DNA of 64,000 nucleotides from Brasenia schreberi (GCA_036023115.1 JAYKKT010000073.1:15566001-15630000), one strand, 5' to 3'; counted from the stretch's first letter, positions 1 to 12,425 are shown. Program-made: numbers and translations. Notes: generated by a model from the sequence alone, not told the origin.

Positions 1-97
1 TTAGGGTTAGGTTGAATCTCTTTTTCCTTTGAAATGCATTAACCAAGTCCGGCTCCTATAAGATGATCATTGGAAAAACAGAAGACCCCGACAAAGA

Positions 98-210
98 GCA
101 TAGCTCACCTCCCTATAGTGTCAACTCACAAGTTGGAGGTCATGAGCTCCATACTCAGGGGTGTGGGGTGTGCATCGGCCTTTGGCTTCCCCATAAAAAA
201 AAAATCATCT
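98..210 (+). repeat. SINE family S1 copy
   Basis: It shows an A-box-like stretch (TAGCTCACCT), then an 'actcacaagttgga' block, a weak B box (gagctccatac) and a 3' part ending in an A-rich run. The same module recurs many times in this window in both orientations, which fits a tRNA-derived SINE. This copy is diverged. Confidence 0.5.
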
Positions 211-810
211 AAGGAGAACACATGCGGAAACATGACTTTCTTGACGACTAGTTACCCGAAAGAAGCTTCGAGTCAAGGATTTCAAGATTGATACCTGAGG
301 TATGCATATCTGACGGGGTTTTCCCTAATCCGACCTTAATAATGAAAAAGTTGCATTTGAACCAATCTTTGAGCAAATCCAGAGATGGTATCTTCATAAA
401 ACATATCCAGATCCATATATTAACCAGATCTTGCATGTCCAACTCAAATAATTAACCGGTCTATTGCGTTGTTTCCGAGTCATGGCCCAAATGAGTCGAG
501 CTTTGCTTCCAATACCAAGCCGGTCGATACCCTAAATTGCCATTCACTCACTCGAACACTTCAACAGGACCTCGTTGTCTGCTTCCTTTTATTTCAAAAC
601 CGAGTTGTTTGGCACCCTCAATTTTGCATTTATTCACTTACAAACACCCTTGCCTTTTCGACGTGTCCCTTTTTATGCTTTAATTAGCAAGTTGGTGTTA
701 GGAGGATCCTACCGCTACCAGACGATCACTCGTCCCACATCAAAACCGGGACCTTTAACTTGAAGGTTTTTTGAACCAATCTCTTGGCTTGTGCTTTTGC
801 ACATACACAG

Positions 811-845
<35 letters not shown>

Positions 846-1210
846 AATTTGGTATATGCTAAGATATTAAGTGGTAGCATATCTAAAAAAGTTCAATTAT
901 CTATTTTGGGTTGATTGATGATTAAAATTTAAATTCAAGAATTAAAAATTGTACATGTGAATAAAGTGCACCTGGAAGTAAACATGTTGCTTCTTGAATT
1001 TAAATCTCGACTATGAATATCTTGTTTTATTTAAATATATTATTACTTAAGTGCGCTAGCATATACCATGTTATATTGCACATTTTAGCTTAGATATGAA
1101 CGGACCTAAGTCTCAAACATCATCACTAGAAAAACCTCAGCTTTTTTCTTTCTCATTTCTTTCATTCTATCTTTGCTACCATAACAACTACTTCCTCTAT
1201 CTTTGACAGG

Positions 1211-1212
<2 letters not shown>

Positions 1213-1280
<68 letters not shown>
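1213..1280. repeat. (AT)n microsatellite
   Basis: An uninterrupted AT dinucleotide run of about 68 bp. A minus-strand open frame over it is only a Tyr-Ile repeat and is not a gene. Confidence 0.95.
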
Positions 1281-1281
<1 letters not shown>

Positions 1282-1771
1282 TCCTGCAGTATCAATCACT
1301 GGTTCACCTTTGATGGCTGATCCAGGGCCTTGTTGGCAATATTTGATCACCCATCGAAGACAATCCAATGGTGCGGATGAAGAAACCTTATTTTATGTAT
1401 ATATGACCACCGATTATTTATTTCGTATTAAAAGATTTTTCTAGCATACACCTTGACATTTGTGACTCCATGTAACGTATATATATAAACTTATAATGAA
1501 AGCGCAATGTGTCACTTGTTTCACATGGGCAGGTCAACTTTCCCTCATTGTGGCCTCCTTGTGCGTTGCAGTTAACCAGAACCGTAAACAGTTCCTACTT
1601 CGAGTCACTCATGTGTGTCACTGAGAATGTTGCATATTGAAGCATCTGCTGCCGGAAGACGCCGAAAGGCACGAGCAGGCAGGAAGGAGTGTTTGCGTAA
1701 TTTCATCCCGACCCACGAGAAAAAAGAAAAGGTAACGCCCAGCTCTCAAGAGAGAAAACTACCTACCATTA

Positions 1772-1819
<48 letters not shown>
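1772..1819 (+). promoter_or_regulatory. (CT)n tract in the 5' leader of the zinc-finger gene
   Basis: About 24 CT units end only 6 bp before the ATG at 1826. Pyrimidine dinucleotide tracts in 5' leaders are common in plants and may be bound by GAGA-type (BBR/BPC) factors. That role is inferred from family knowledge and is not shown here. Confidence 0.55.
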
Positions 1820-1822
<3 letters not shown>

Positions 1823-1825
1823 GAA

Positions 1826-2701
1826 ATGGAGGAGATAGATGAAACGCATGTCTGCAAAATCTGCGATCGGACGTTCAAATGCGGCCGAGCACTCGGCGGC
1901 CACATGAAATCTCACCTCATCCCCCTCAAAGTCCCCTTATTTCAAGAACCCAGCAACAGAAAGAAGAGAGAAGAAAGGGTAAAGAACGAAGAAGATGATG
2001 ACGAAGACAGAGCCGTGCTAGAAGAGATTGAAGAGAACTTCGTATATTCGCTGAGAGAGAATCGGAGGAAGAGTTTGCGTGTCTCGTATCCCGAATTCTC
2101 CTTCACCATTGATGCCTCGTCCTCCGGCGGCCGCCTTCCGGCCATCACCACCGTGCGCGATAGTCAGAGCGATACTGAAGAGCAATACCGGCCGACGGGG
2201 AAGAGGGCCCGCTGGCGACGGTTCGCCGGAGGAGGAGAGGCGTCCCCTGCGAGCTCTGTATCTGATACGTCTCCGGAAGAGGACGTCGCCATATCTCTGA
2301 TGCTTCTTTCGAGAGATCTCTGGCCGCCTGAATCCTTTTGGTCTCCAGTGCCGAAACGTCGCCGGAAGTTCCAGTGCGGCGTGTGCAGGCGCTTCTTTCC
2401 GTCCTACCAGGCGCTAGGCGGCCACCGCGCCGGGTACAAGAAGTCGAAAGGGAGCTGCGCTCCGGCCGGGGACCCGCAGTTTCCGAAGTTCACCGACGAC
2501 CGGAAAATCTTCGAGTGCCCTTTTTGCTTCAGAGTCTTTGCATCTGGGCAGGCACTCGGAGGACATAAGAGGATTCACGCTTCGAGCGGGGGAGAAGTCG
2601 CCACCGAGGAGAGCACGTTCGATCTCAACCTTCCGGCAGTAGATGACTCGACCTCCGCAGTCTCCTATGCAGACTTTTTCGATCCGGAGAATCCCAATTA
2701 A
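1826..2701 (+). CDS. ZAT-type C2H2 zinc-finger transcriptional repressor
   Basis: An intronless 291-residue protein of the plant C1-3i group (Arabidopsis ZAT1/ZAT4/ZAT9 type), expected to bind DNA in the nucleus and repress transcription. Finger 1 is near the N-terminus (C10, C13, H26, H30). Finger 2 has C184, C187 and H200 but Tyr at 204 where the last His is expected. Finger 3 is complete (C231, C234, H247, H251). Fingers 2 and 3 carry the plant QALGGH helix and finger 1 the variant RALGGH. A C-terminal DLNLPA at 266-271 is an EAR repression motif. Basic clusters (GKRARWRR, PKRRRK) could serve as nuclear localisation signals, and an acidic stretch follows finger 1. The ATG at 1826 gives the family-typical short lead into finger 1. 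The in-frame upstream region is the CT tract, so I prefer this start. Confidence 0.93.
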   Translation: MEEIDETHVCKICDRTFKCGRALGGHMKSHLIPLKVPLFQEPSNRKKREERVKNEEDDDEDRAVLEEIEENFVYSLRENRRKSLRVSYPEFSFTIDASSSGGRLPAITTVRDSQSDTEEQYRPTGKRARWRRFAGGGEASPASSVSDTSPEEDVAISLMLLSRDLWPPESFWSPVPKRRRKFQCGVCRRFFPSYQALGGHRAGYKKSKGSCAPAGDPQFPKFTDDRKIFECPFCFRVFASGQALGGHKRIHASSGGEVATEESTFDLNLPAVDDSTSAVSYADFFDPENPN

Positions 2702-3600
2702 GCTTCAGAAACGAGAGTTTCTGATCGTTTTATGGTTGCCCAAATGGAATTTCCGTCTAAAATTCGAACTTTTCAGGCTCGCCGGGTACCCCGACGGATC
2801 CGTTCGCTTGGTCAATGAGAGCTGCTTGATTGCGGTTGCGGTGTTCATGCGATGGTCAATACTGTTCGGAACCGATTCCTGAGTCAATCCATCTCGACTT
2901 TCACTAACACATCGTCTTTCCGGCAAGCTCATCAAAGGATTCCAGCACCGCCTGCAAGTTCCGAGCACATTATCTGATCCGAGCTGACAAATTGGTCAGG
3001 AATTCATTGCATAAAAATTCTTCTTAAAATTTCGAAGCATATATGATGCTTGCATGTCAATATCTTAGAGGATCTGAACTAAATTACATCTGCCTTTTGC
3101 TCTCCCAGTCATTGTGTTATGAGTTGAAATTCTCATACTTCCGCTAAGAATATAAGAGTTTCGAGTCCTCTCTGATTCGATCGTTCTCGATTTTTTCAAA
3201 TTTCTTCATGAAATTAGGCTTCAGTTTTATCTAGTCTTCCATTCGTTCTCATTTCTTTGTACGCCATAATTCAATTTGCGTTACTAGCAACTATGGAACT
3301 TAAACGCATTAGCCCACAGTTTGGTGAGAAGCAAATCTCTTGCTTTCGCATGCGTTCGCTTTCTTGCAAGTGACTAATTGGCTAAAAATTTATTTGGTTC
3401 AAGTTGTAGATTATCACGTCAATCGTTTTGGAGTCACTTGCAAAAGTGCGAAAGACACACCCTTTTATCTTTCTCTTCTGTTTTAAGAATTGTTTTTCTT
3501 TGATGACGACTTCCACATATAATCGGTCTCTCTACGTCAAAATGCTCGGCTTCCTGGCCTTATTGACTTCTGTCCTGGCCCTCTTACCTTGTGTTGTGTG
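2702..3600. other. Downstream region of the zinc-finger gene
   Basis: Presumed 3' UTR followed by intergenic sequence. No coding similarity was recognised on either strand. Confidence 0.5.
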
Positions 3601-3628
3601 TGTGAGAGAGAGAGAGAGAGAGGAGCGG

Positions 3629-4050
3629 GGCGCCGACCCAAGCCGAGCTGTGCTCTTTGCTGCACTTAGATATGGTTTCTAACCGGTCCCACGATTCTAA
3701 CAAGAGGTCAACTGGGTCAAGAATCAATTGAACCCGAAACCAGAATCAAATTAGAATTAACGTTTCTAAATTGTCGGTTCCATTTTTTAAAGTTTTTTTA
3801 TAATTTATAAGATTTTAAAAATAAAATTACCGGTTCAGGGCGCCGACCCAGGCCGAGCTGTGCTCTTTGCTGCACTTAGATATGGTTTCTAACCGGTCCC
3901 TCGATTCTAACAAGAGGTCAACTGGGTCAAGAATCAATTGAACCCGAAACCAGAATCAAATTAGAATTAACGTTTCTAAAATTGTTGGTTCCATTTTTTA
4001 AAGTTTTTTTTTTATAATTTATAAGTTTTTTAAAATAAAATTACCTGTTC
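3629..4050. repeat. 210-bp tandem duplication
   Basis: The block starting 'ggcgccgaccca' at 3629 recurs at 3839 (period 210 bp). The copies are near-identical by eye, with a few substitutions and length changes in T-runs. No coding content. A short GA tract (3604-3622) lies just before it. Confidence 0.9.
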
Positions 4051-4182
4051 TGGGTGGTTTCATACTCAAACCGAAACCATTTTAAAACCAATGGTTTTAG
4101 AACCATAATTAAACTAGCTCTAGGCTAACCGGTATTGGAAATGTGTATAGGTTGTTTCCAGTGAAGCTGATTCTCGGCTAGG

Positions 4183-4629
4183 TTATAAAGCAGCAATTAG
4201 ACCTATCATGTTTTATGGTTATGAATGCAGTTAACCATCAATATGTACAAAAGATGTCTGTGGTAGAAATAAAGATGTTGAAATGGATGAGTGGTCATAC
4301 AAGAAAAGACTGTATACATAATGAGGTTATTAGAAACAAATTAGGAGTGACACCAATAGAGGATAAAATGAGATAATATCGTTTAGGATGATTTGGACAT
4401 ATAAAAAAAAGATGAGAAGAAGAACCTTTAAGAAGGTACGAGAAACTAAATTTGGAAAGTATTAAAAGAGATAGAGGATGACCACAAAAGTGTTGGAAAG
4501 AAACAATAAAGAATGATCCAGCTTATTGTGAGTTAACTGCTAACATGGTGCATGATAGAGCTACGTGGAAATAAAGAATCCATGTAGCCGACCCCGTCTA
4601 GTATGAGAAAAGGCTTAGTTGTTGTTGTT
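4183..4629 (+). mobile_element. 5'-truncated RTE LINE fragment
   Basis: It matches, with many changes, the C-terminal coding end and 3' tail of the RTE element at 56012-59253 (compare 58795 onward). It ends with the same 'tatgagaaaaggcttag' tail and TTG repeats. Internal stops and indels make it dead. Confidence 0.88.
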
Positions 4630-4635
4630 TACTAC

Positions 4636-4740
4636 TACTTTTTTTCACAATGGAGAGGCCGAAGCCAGATACATGCACAGGTATTGAATTCATGACCTTC
4701 AACTCGTGATTCGACCCCTTAGCCAGGTACTGCTTCCTTG
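4636..4740 (-). repeat. SINE family S1 copy
   Basis: Read on the minus strand it has 'tagCTCAcctgg'-like and 'catgaattc' B-box-like elements around the conserved 'gttgaaggtcatga' core. It abuts the 3' end of the RTE fragment. Confidence 0.55.
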
Positions 4741-5390
4741 TGCAGTTTGTGGCTTCTTCTATTTGTGTATTTTAAAATTAGTCGAGCTCATGCAAGAACG
4801 AGCTACCAGTTTGACGTGCCAATCATGACCTGGCTCGCTAAACTTGTTTTGTAGAACTATCACCGTACACCCAAAAAAAGCAATCTAATTTAACGTTAAA
4901 AAACGACTCTACAGCACAATCTTTACTTCTAGGAGCAACAGGAAGAAATTCGCCCTTGAAATACCCGGCGAGATCAAAACATTCTTTTGGGGCGAGGTAA
5001 ACTTTAGTTAGGTGAAGTTCGGGTCAGGCAACCAGCTCACATCTCCAAACCCATGAATAGGTCTGCCACCTACAAGGAAAGAGGCAGACTCTAGTTAGGT
5101 GACATTCAGGTGAGCAACCGCCTTGAATAGGTCCGCCACCGGCGAGGAATCGAGGGGTGGTGGTAGTCCTTTCCTTTCTTTTGTCTTGTTTGAGTTGGAC
5201 CCATCTCGTGCACAATGCTGGGTGTAAGCCATCTTTGTGTTTTTAAAAGTTTGGGGGAGGGGCCCATAGTTAACGTCAAACTTCAAGCTGGTCTCTTTCT
5301 AGAAGAGGAAAACGGAATTCTTGACTCGTTGAATGCGTTATTATCCCTTCTAACTAATTGAGTTTGCATTGTGCCGGTGAAAAAAAAAGA
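4740..5390. other. Intergenic, nothing recognised
   Basis: No gene or known element. Short related pieces recur ('agttaggtgaa..', 'gtccgccacc', about 5000-5150), a minor local duplication. Confidence 0.5.
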
Positions 5391-5520
5391 GCTAATCGGT
5401 AATCAGGGCGTTGGCCCTCCTGGCAGGGCTGTTGACTCCACAACACGCAGGGCACGAGTTCGGGTCACCGGGTGCATACCTTGCTTTGGCCTCCTGTGGT
5501 AACCCCTCCCCTCCCAAAAA
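5390..5520 (+). repeat. SINE family S1 copy
   Basis: It carries the S1 order: A-box-like region, 'gttgactccacaacacg', B box (gagttcgggtcacc), 'gcataccttgctttggcctcc', then an A-rich tail. The tail and the repeated occurrence support a retroposed SINE. Confidence 0.6.
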
Positions 5521-5524
5521 AGAA

Positions 5525-6075
5525 AAAAACAACTAATTAGTTAGCATGTTTTTCTAACATGTATGTGGTGAAGCTTGCATGTATTCATTACACCACATGA
5601 GTTTATATAAGTTAAGCTGAGACTAGCTTGAGGACTCGATCTCTTCACAGCTGACCTTTTTAGGTGGTAGGAACCTAGCTTAGCTAGGCTCATGTTGGTG
5701 TGTTTGATATAACGTTCAATAGAAATTGGACCTTGATTTGATGCTTATAATCTAAGTTTTATTGTGCATTAGACATAAAACCTATTGTTGGTGTGAAACT
5801 ATAGTTCTATAAACCCAATTTAAATAAAAAACATTGGCACCAGATAAAGGTGAACTATCAATATATATATATATATATATATCATTAATATATAATGTAA
5901 AACCCATAAACAACGCATGAAAACCCGAACACTTCTTTCTTTCTCATGTAGTTACTTTATTTCGCACGAACATTACAAGCCACGTAAGTGGTTTAGGCCT
6001 GCAGTTCTAGTACAAGAGACCTAGCACCAGGAATCAAACGTTCTTGAGCTGTCACAAATAAATGGAGTTTAATTT

Positions 6076-6136
<61 letters not shown>

Positions 6137-7025
6137 CAATTTGATGTGTGGGATGCTGTTGGAAACTAGAAAGTCTGACCTGCTTTGGCTGTGCTTTTCT
6201 TAAGCGAAAATTGGGTTACTAAGGTCTGTGCTTTGTGACATGGAACAGAAACGGGACACGAACATTTACCACAAAAGCCTTGCTTCCTGTCCACCTAAAG
6301 TGGCAAAAAAAGAGAACTTCAAGTTGAGCTGACACATTTTAACTTGAACACGAAGCAACTCAACAAAAGCACAAATTGCTCGTAACTTAGGCAGGACACG
6401 GGAACCTGACACGATCACAACCGTGTTTGTATCCATCCAAAGTGGTGGTTTTGTTAAAAGAGCACAAAATGACGGACATGCTTAGATAGCAATTTGAAGC
6501 ATGACGAGAGAACCCGGCAGCAACAAGATCCACAAAGTCCGTTTTAAAGTTTATTTCTCGCAATTGTTGGATTTTTCAGCTAAATAGGTGAACACTTTTG
6601 ATTTTTTAACGGTTTTCCTTCTTAAAGAAACTTATTTTTATTAGTGATAATGTTTTTTTAATATTTACTTAGCTGCTGTCGTTGTTTAAAACAAGGTCTG
6701 TGAAATTTACTTAGCTAAATAATGTTTTCAGCTAAATAATAATGTTTTTTTATTATTGATAATGTATTTTTTGAAATTTACTTAGCTGCAAATCCCGGAC
6801 CATGGTTGCGTAACCCCAGCTTGTCTATAAAAAAAAGAAAAAATTATTGTAAAGCACAGATTTCTCGATTCTAAACACAATGTTAATCATGAATGCAATT
6901 GCAAGGAAGCCACGCATAGCAAGAAGAGCGGTGGTCACTCATGTGAGTTGTTTTCTTATGCTTATGCATGTGCAATTATGTGCATATGCTAGGCTGTTTA
7001 TGAGTAATAGAATAGGACTGCACAA
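5525..7025. other. Intergenic region with microsatellites
   Basis: No gene seen. It contains an AT tract (about 5862-5882), a long GA tract (about 6079-6134) and short direct repeats of 'atttacttagct' near 6660-6790. Confidence 0.55.
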
Positions 7026-7125
7026 CGAGTAATAGCTAACCTGGCTGGGGGGGTTGACTCACAACACGAAGATCATGAGTTCGATAACTGAGGCATGGTT
7101 CTGGCTCAGACCTCCCTCGGGTAAA
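7025..7125 (+). repeat. SINE family S1 copy
   Basis: Core 'gctaacctggctg', 'gttgactcacaacacg', 'catgagttcgataac'. A second partial core ('ggttgaaggtcatgag') follows at about 7128. Confidence 0.6.
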
Positions 7126-7546
7126 AGGTTGAAGGTCATGAGTTCTTAATGAAATCAGACTTAGTCCAGTAGTGGATTTAAATTATGGCAAGGAGAAACA
7201 TCTTAACCAAATCTTTAAGAGAAAAAAGATAAGTATAGACTACGGATGAAGTCGTGAGCCAAAAAGATGAGTCGGCAACTTAAACAGTGGGCTACTTCCG
7301 AGCCCACTGGAACTTTTGCGTCACCGGGAAAAAGTTTCAGATGAAAATATGCAGCCCAAGGTGCATATCCTAAAACTTCTAGATCGGTCACCAATCTACG
7401 CTTACTGCTCTACCACCTGCGTATTTGAATGTAGATGGGGAGCATAAGGAACATCTTATGTGCTCAATTCTTGGTCTAATGTAATACACATCCATATAAG
7501 ATGCACCCCACTTAATCCGTGACTTGCACATTGGTTTCAAGCGCAT

Positions 7547-7665
<119 letters not shown>

Positions 7666-7669
7666 CACG

Positions 7670-8340
7670 TATGTATATAGAGAGAGAGAGAAAAAATAGA
7701 GAGGGAGAAAGAGCACCTAGCTCAAGATGAAAGCTAAATTGTACCTCTACATAATCTGACAATTAAATATGATCAAGGGCCACTTTGTGACTCAAATATA
7801 ACATCAAGCTAGCTCAGTGAGGGGTCATATATATAGTGATTGGATCCTGTTCACTACTGATCCTGCCTACTCATACCTAATGACAGCTTTTTAAGAGCAT
7901 TAGTACAATAACAATGTCTTTAATCCTTATTTTTAAAAACCCTTAGTTTTAGAGAGAGAGAGGGGGGCTATGGGTTACGTGGGCGACTATAGGTATAGAT
8001 GATAGGAGTAGTTTGCATACATCATGACGCATACAAGGCTTTAATCGGAAAGTGGTGGTTGGATGTGAGTTTGTGTGGTTAGCGAAGGTTTGGTCAAACT
8101 ACTTTTCGTTGGTAGGTCTTCATGAAAATAATGCCTAGGAAAAGTCCATGCATTTGGTAAAGGAGGTGTGGCCACTTCTCTTTGTATTTGCATTGGAAAC
8201 CAGATCTGGTGTCAGTCACTTCCTCTGAATCCAAAAATTGCGAACTTCTCAAATTTTCTTTTCAACCACATAATTCTGTGCTATGAGGTTTAGAACGAGT
8301 CTCTAAAAGAAGGGTTGAAACTCTTTTTGTTTTCGATATA
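7670..8340. other. Intergenic, nothing recognised
   Basis: A short GA tract sits at about 7681-7691. No coding similarity on either strand. Confidence 0.5.
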
Positions 8341-8430
8341 TGATCGTGCTGGGTCAGGCTCACCCCCTGAAAATGTGTACTTGAGTATCGAACACATGAC
8401 TTGTGTCAGATAGCCAGCCCCCTAATCTTT
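8340..8430 (-). repeat. Diverged SINE family S1 copy
   Basis: On the minus strand it reads 'ggctggctatctgaca', then B-box-like 'gtgttcgatactc'. More degenerate than other copies. Confidence 0.45.
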
Positions 8431-8689
8431 GTCCATTGCTTTGCAAACACAACCCCTTGCTTTATTCTTAGCTCAGCAAGAGTGATAGAAATAGAAGCTG
8501 CTTTTAGCTGGTTATTCTGGAATGTTCTTTCAAAAGAACCGGTATATATAGAGGTAGTGTTAAATGCATAATTTTAAGTATCATTGTATTTATTTTACAT
8601 TGCATTAAATACAAAGTGTTTTATCACCTTAATCTTTAATCTCAATTATCCAACGGTTGAAATGTTTATGCAAGACTATACACCATATT

Positions 8690-8696
<7 letters not shown>

Positions 8697-8776
<80 letters not shown>
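8697..8776. repeat. Compound (CT)n(AT)n microsatellite
   Basis: A CT run of about 32 bp continues without a break into an AT run of about 48 bp. Confidence 0.95.
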
Positions 8777-8779
<3 letters not shown>

Positions 8780-9239
8780 GCTGATCTAATGTTTCTCTAG
8801 CATGACCAGCTTATAGTAATTAATCATGATAGGTGTTCGATGATCGGGTAGCAGGCTTTTCTATCTATTCAAAAACTGATTCTCACAAATATTCGATGTT
8901 TTTCTAATTAAAATTGTATAGCTTTCATATGAGAACATGACCTGAGGGTTGACTTCTAGCAAATTGGCCATGTGGAGCTCAAGAGCTACAATATCATATC
9001 GAGTCAAACAACTTGCACCTCTAAGATCCATCTTGGTTCGACCCACTCTCCTGGTAAGTGGGTTCATTGTAGGTTTATCAGGTGGGACAGGTAACACTGT
9101 TTGTGTGTCGACCCATGTTTACCTCGACGACGGTCCATCGTTGTGAAGCAATTAATGGTTTCGTATTAATCTACTACAATGGGGCTTTGCATAGTCCAGA
9201 GTTTAAAAAACATATATTGAAGTTGGGCTTTCATAATTT

Positions 9240-9350
9240 TTTTCGGTTAGAATGGGGAGGCTGAACCCAGGTATGCACTCCCTCAGAATCAAACTCACGA
9301 CCTGCATCTTCTGAGTCTGGCGCCTTGCCAGGTGAGTTAATGCTATGAGT
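9240..9350 (-). repeat. SINE family S1 copy
   Basis: Minus strand: 'taactcacctggcaaggcg' A box, 'gtgagtttgattc' B-box region, 'gcatacctgggttcagcctcccc', then a pyrimidine/A-rich end. A good family match. Confidence 0.6.
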
Positions 9351-9404
9351 GTTTGGTTTTACATAATCTGCATTAACAGATGCATTGAGTTCCGTATAGT
9401 ATAT

Positions 9405-9515
9405 AATTTTTCCCTGGTATAATAGGGAGGCCTAAGCAATGGATGAACTATAATCGAACTCATGACCTTCAACTTTATATTGACCTCTAGCCAGGTGAGC
9501 TACTTGTCTTCGTGT
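9405..9515 (-). repeat. SINE family S1 copy
   Basis: Minus strand: 'gtagctcacctggctag' A box, 'aagttgaaggtcatgagttc' core, 'ggcctccctatt' end. It lies only about 60 bp from the previous copy in the same orientation. Confidence 0.65.
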
Positions 9516-11590
9516 CATATAGTAATATTTTACAAAAACAAGAACCATAAATTTACTGGTTTTTAGACAGAGGTAACGTTTTTAATTACATCGATAAATT
9601 TCTTTATTTCAAGAATTTTCTTGGTAGTGTTCCATTATGCAAACCTATCTTGGCCTAAGACCCTCTATGTGACTCCTTGTCTTCAAGGTACGTCCAGTCC
9701 GCTTATGTCGGAGGGCAGCAACGGACTCAAGATCTTTTTTGAGTGAGATATACTTATATTTTAGGTGAGGCACACTTGTATTTTACATCGACAAAATATT
9801 TGTAAATCTATTTATAATGATGGACTCAAGAGTTATTTGGATTTGGGATGAGATTACTTTGCCGTAAAGTGGGTCCGCCACTGGTAGGAGGACAACGTCC
9901 ATGAGAGTCAAACTCCTTGCTGCCAAAGGCCCTCAAACTATGCTAACGATGCAAACTTGCACTCAATATATGAGAACAACAGCAAAAGTCCCACTCATCT
10001 CTGTTGAATCATAATCTCATTTATCTCTACTAGATTCACACAAGCATCACTAGGATTGGTGGTGGTTGATCTAGATAATCTTTTGGGGTGGTGAAAATCA
10101 TAAATTATTACCGCAAGGTTTTGCAAGGCTTTCGATTAGAATCTCAACAGCAATGCCTCTGTTATCTTCTCCGGTCGAAATACCGGAAAACTCCATTTGA
10201 TTATCGACGAAAGCTCTACCTTGGCCTACTGTCAATCTAACAGATTGATTTTTGGGAGTTTTGTTGCTTTTTCATGTTTGGGGTAATGGAAGATTGTACT
10301 TTGTTTTCTACAAATTGATTGCCTTGAAAATTCAAAAATAGTTGTCAATATGCCTGAGAAAAGAAATTCCCAAGTTGTGATTCCCCAATCAAAGACCTTT
10401 CTGATATTCCATGACAATGTTCGCGTGTTCTTTAAAGTTTCCACAAGAAGACGAGTCTTTCTCTGAACGAAGATGCATCCCGAAGTTGACAATGTCACGA
10501 CATTGGTTATCACGAAAAGGTCACCATCTTTCTATTTTATCATTATTGAAGAAGTTTTGTCGATATAGTTTATAAAATAATTATTGTCTTGCTTGCTTTT
10601 AAATTTATAATAAATTTCACACACATATATAATATATAAGTAATTGATATTAACTAGCTATAGCTCTAGCTCTAAGCTAGCTAGTACTCAACCATTAGTT
10701 TGTTAGGTTTAATAAAATAGTAGATTTTACTTTGTCATATATGACTGCTTGAAGCAGCTAGCTCCAAGCCAGCCTTAGCTACTTCGACATTTCCTATATA
10801 TACTGAGAGAGAGAATATGATAGCCGCCTAGTTCGTCATGCTAACCCAAACCTTTTACAAATGAAATGAGTCATACATGATATGAAAACAAAGATCCCCA
10901 ATTGTTAATATTGCTAGCATATGTTAACTCTAGCAACTATTAGTTTCAATGTATATTATATCATAGGGAAAATTTTACAAAAGGTATTTCATCATTTTTT
11001 GATTTTACAATTTGAGACCTAAACTTTTTCACATCAAAAGTTGACTTGAGTTTCAACTGTCATTCAAATAAAGACCTCATGGCTAATGATGTTAATCAAA
11101 CAAATACTATTATTTGATTAATAACAAAAACCTCAGTTTCATATTTGATTAGAGACTGAAACCTATGATCGAACTGATGAAAAAAAGTTAGATTCAAAAG
11201 TGCAAAATTGGGAAAACCATGGGGTATGGTATGAAAATTTTCCTATATTATATCACATGACAAACACACCAAGACGTTCATATCGAAATGAAAGATTCAA
11301 AACCAAAACATATTGGGTAATTTCCATGTAAATATGATGATTCAATCATCAAACTTTCGATGCATTGTAGACCAATAAAATATTGGAACTGTCTCTTAAA
11401 ACTGCTCATATACTGATATTTCATACATTATCTAAAACATGGTCTTTAACTAACCCAACTATATGCATTATTTCTCTAGGCTTAGGCTTTATTAATAAAA
11501 ACTTTCAACCCTGACGGCAGCGGACGTAGTATTGTGCAAGGTGAAGCGGCCATCTCAGCACAAATTCGAAAAAATCCAAAACAAAAGTAT
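9515..11590. other. Intergenic, no supportable gene
   Basis: A minus-strand open frame at 10232-10513, with open sequence further on, could be decayed coding DNA, but I recognise no family. The rest is AT-rich with no known element. Confidence 0.45.
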
Positions 11591-11614
11591 ACTGTCTGTC
11601 CGATATTTTTAAAA

Positions 11615-11722
<108 letters not shown>

Positions 11723-12309
11723 GCCTCACCTTAATTCACCCATGTGAACTTTTCCTCCCCCAACAAAATTTTGTAGATCAAGAACTCTACTCGTCCGTAT
11801 TGTGATTTACAATCTTCGGTATCTATGTAAACTTACAGATCACAAGGTAAAGCAGGTGCGCACTTTATTTCCTGCTCTCTGCTTTGCTTGTAAGTGCAGG
11901 CTGACTGGACGAAGAAAGCTAGCACCCGAAGAAAGCAAATGCGGGCCTATTCATAATAGATGCTCCAGTAGACCTACTGTGTAGAGAGAGTAGACCAGAT
12001 TTAGTCGGGTCACATGCTGACTCAAATTGTGTTGGACCCATTTCTTTCTACATTTGACTTAGTCCGACCCTCTTTCGACGCGGACCATATCAACCACATA
12101 TTTGTCGATTTTTTGATAAAGGGAATACAACACGACGTGTTGAATCTGTTGATCAATGCTGATGACGATAGGCATCTTCCACCTTTCTATTGATTTCCAA
12201 TTTGAAGAGTTCGATTTTACTACTCAAAAAATCAATTGACCAAAACTTGGAGAACAATAGCATATGCACACTATGCACTATAATTGTCACTGACATTATT
12301 TTTTGGTCC

Positions 12310-12425
12310 TTTTCTCATTTTTTCTGCTAAATTGGGGAGGCCAAAACTAGACTCACGCTGGGGTATTGAGCAAATGACCTTCAACTTGTGAGTCAACCCC
12401 CTAGCTGGTGAGTTATTGCTCTTTG
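12310..12425 (-). repeat. SINE family S1 copy
   Basis: Minus strand: 'taactcaccagctagg', 'gttgactcacaagttgaa', then 'ggcctccccaattt'. A strong match to the family core. Confidence 0.6.

Larger units (their letters stand above)
1..1600. other. Intergenic region upstream of the zinc-finger gene
   Basis: No coding region is supportable here. It contains one SINE-like copy (about 98-210), a short AT/GA tract near 810-845 and a pure AT tract at 1213-1280. The short open frames are dinucleotide translations or lack any family resemblance. The last 200 bp before 1772 presumably belong to the promoter and leader of the zinc-finger gene, but I cannot point to a convincing TATA box. Confidence 0.6.

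Noticed and set aside
1..14. 'ttagggttaggttg' at the very start, looking like telomere repeats
   Set aside because: Only two imperfect units and no plant-type TTTAGGG array, so chance is the better explanation.
1162..1368. Open frame of Tyr-Ile repeats
   Set aside because: Translation of an (AT)n tract. The same applies to frames at 7388-7762, 7524-7730, 8584-8778, 11534-11734, 23775-24125 and 39297-39554.
2079..2568. Alternative-frame peptides within the zinc-finger gene
   Set aside because: Shadows of the 1826-2701 frame, with no independent support.
7027..7090. SINE copies mistaken for tRNA genes because of A and B boxes
   Set aside because: No cloverleaf stems or anticodon arm can be drawn. 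The multiple dispersed copies with A-rich tails fit SINEs.
10232..10513. Minus-strand 93-codon frame, with open sequence further on, as a possible gene
   Set aside because: No recognisable motif, no supporting splice structure and no neighbours. It could be decayed coding DNA but cannot be named.
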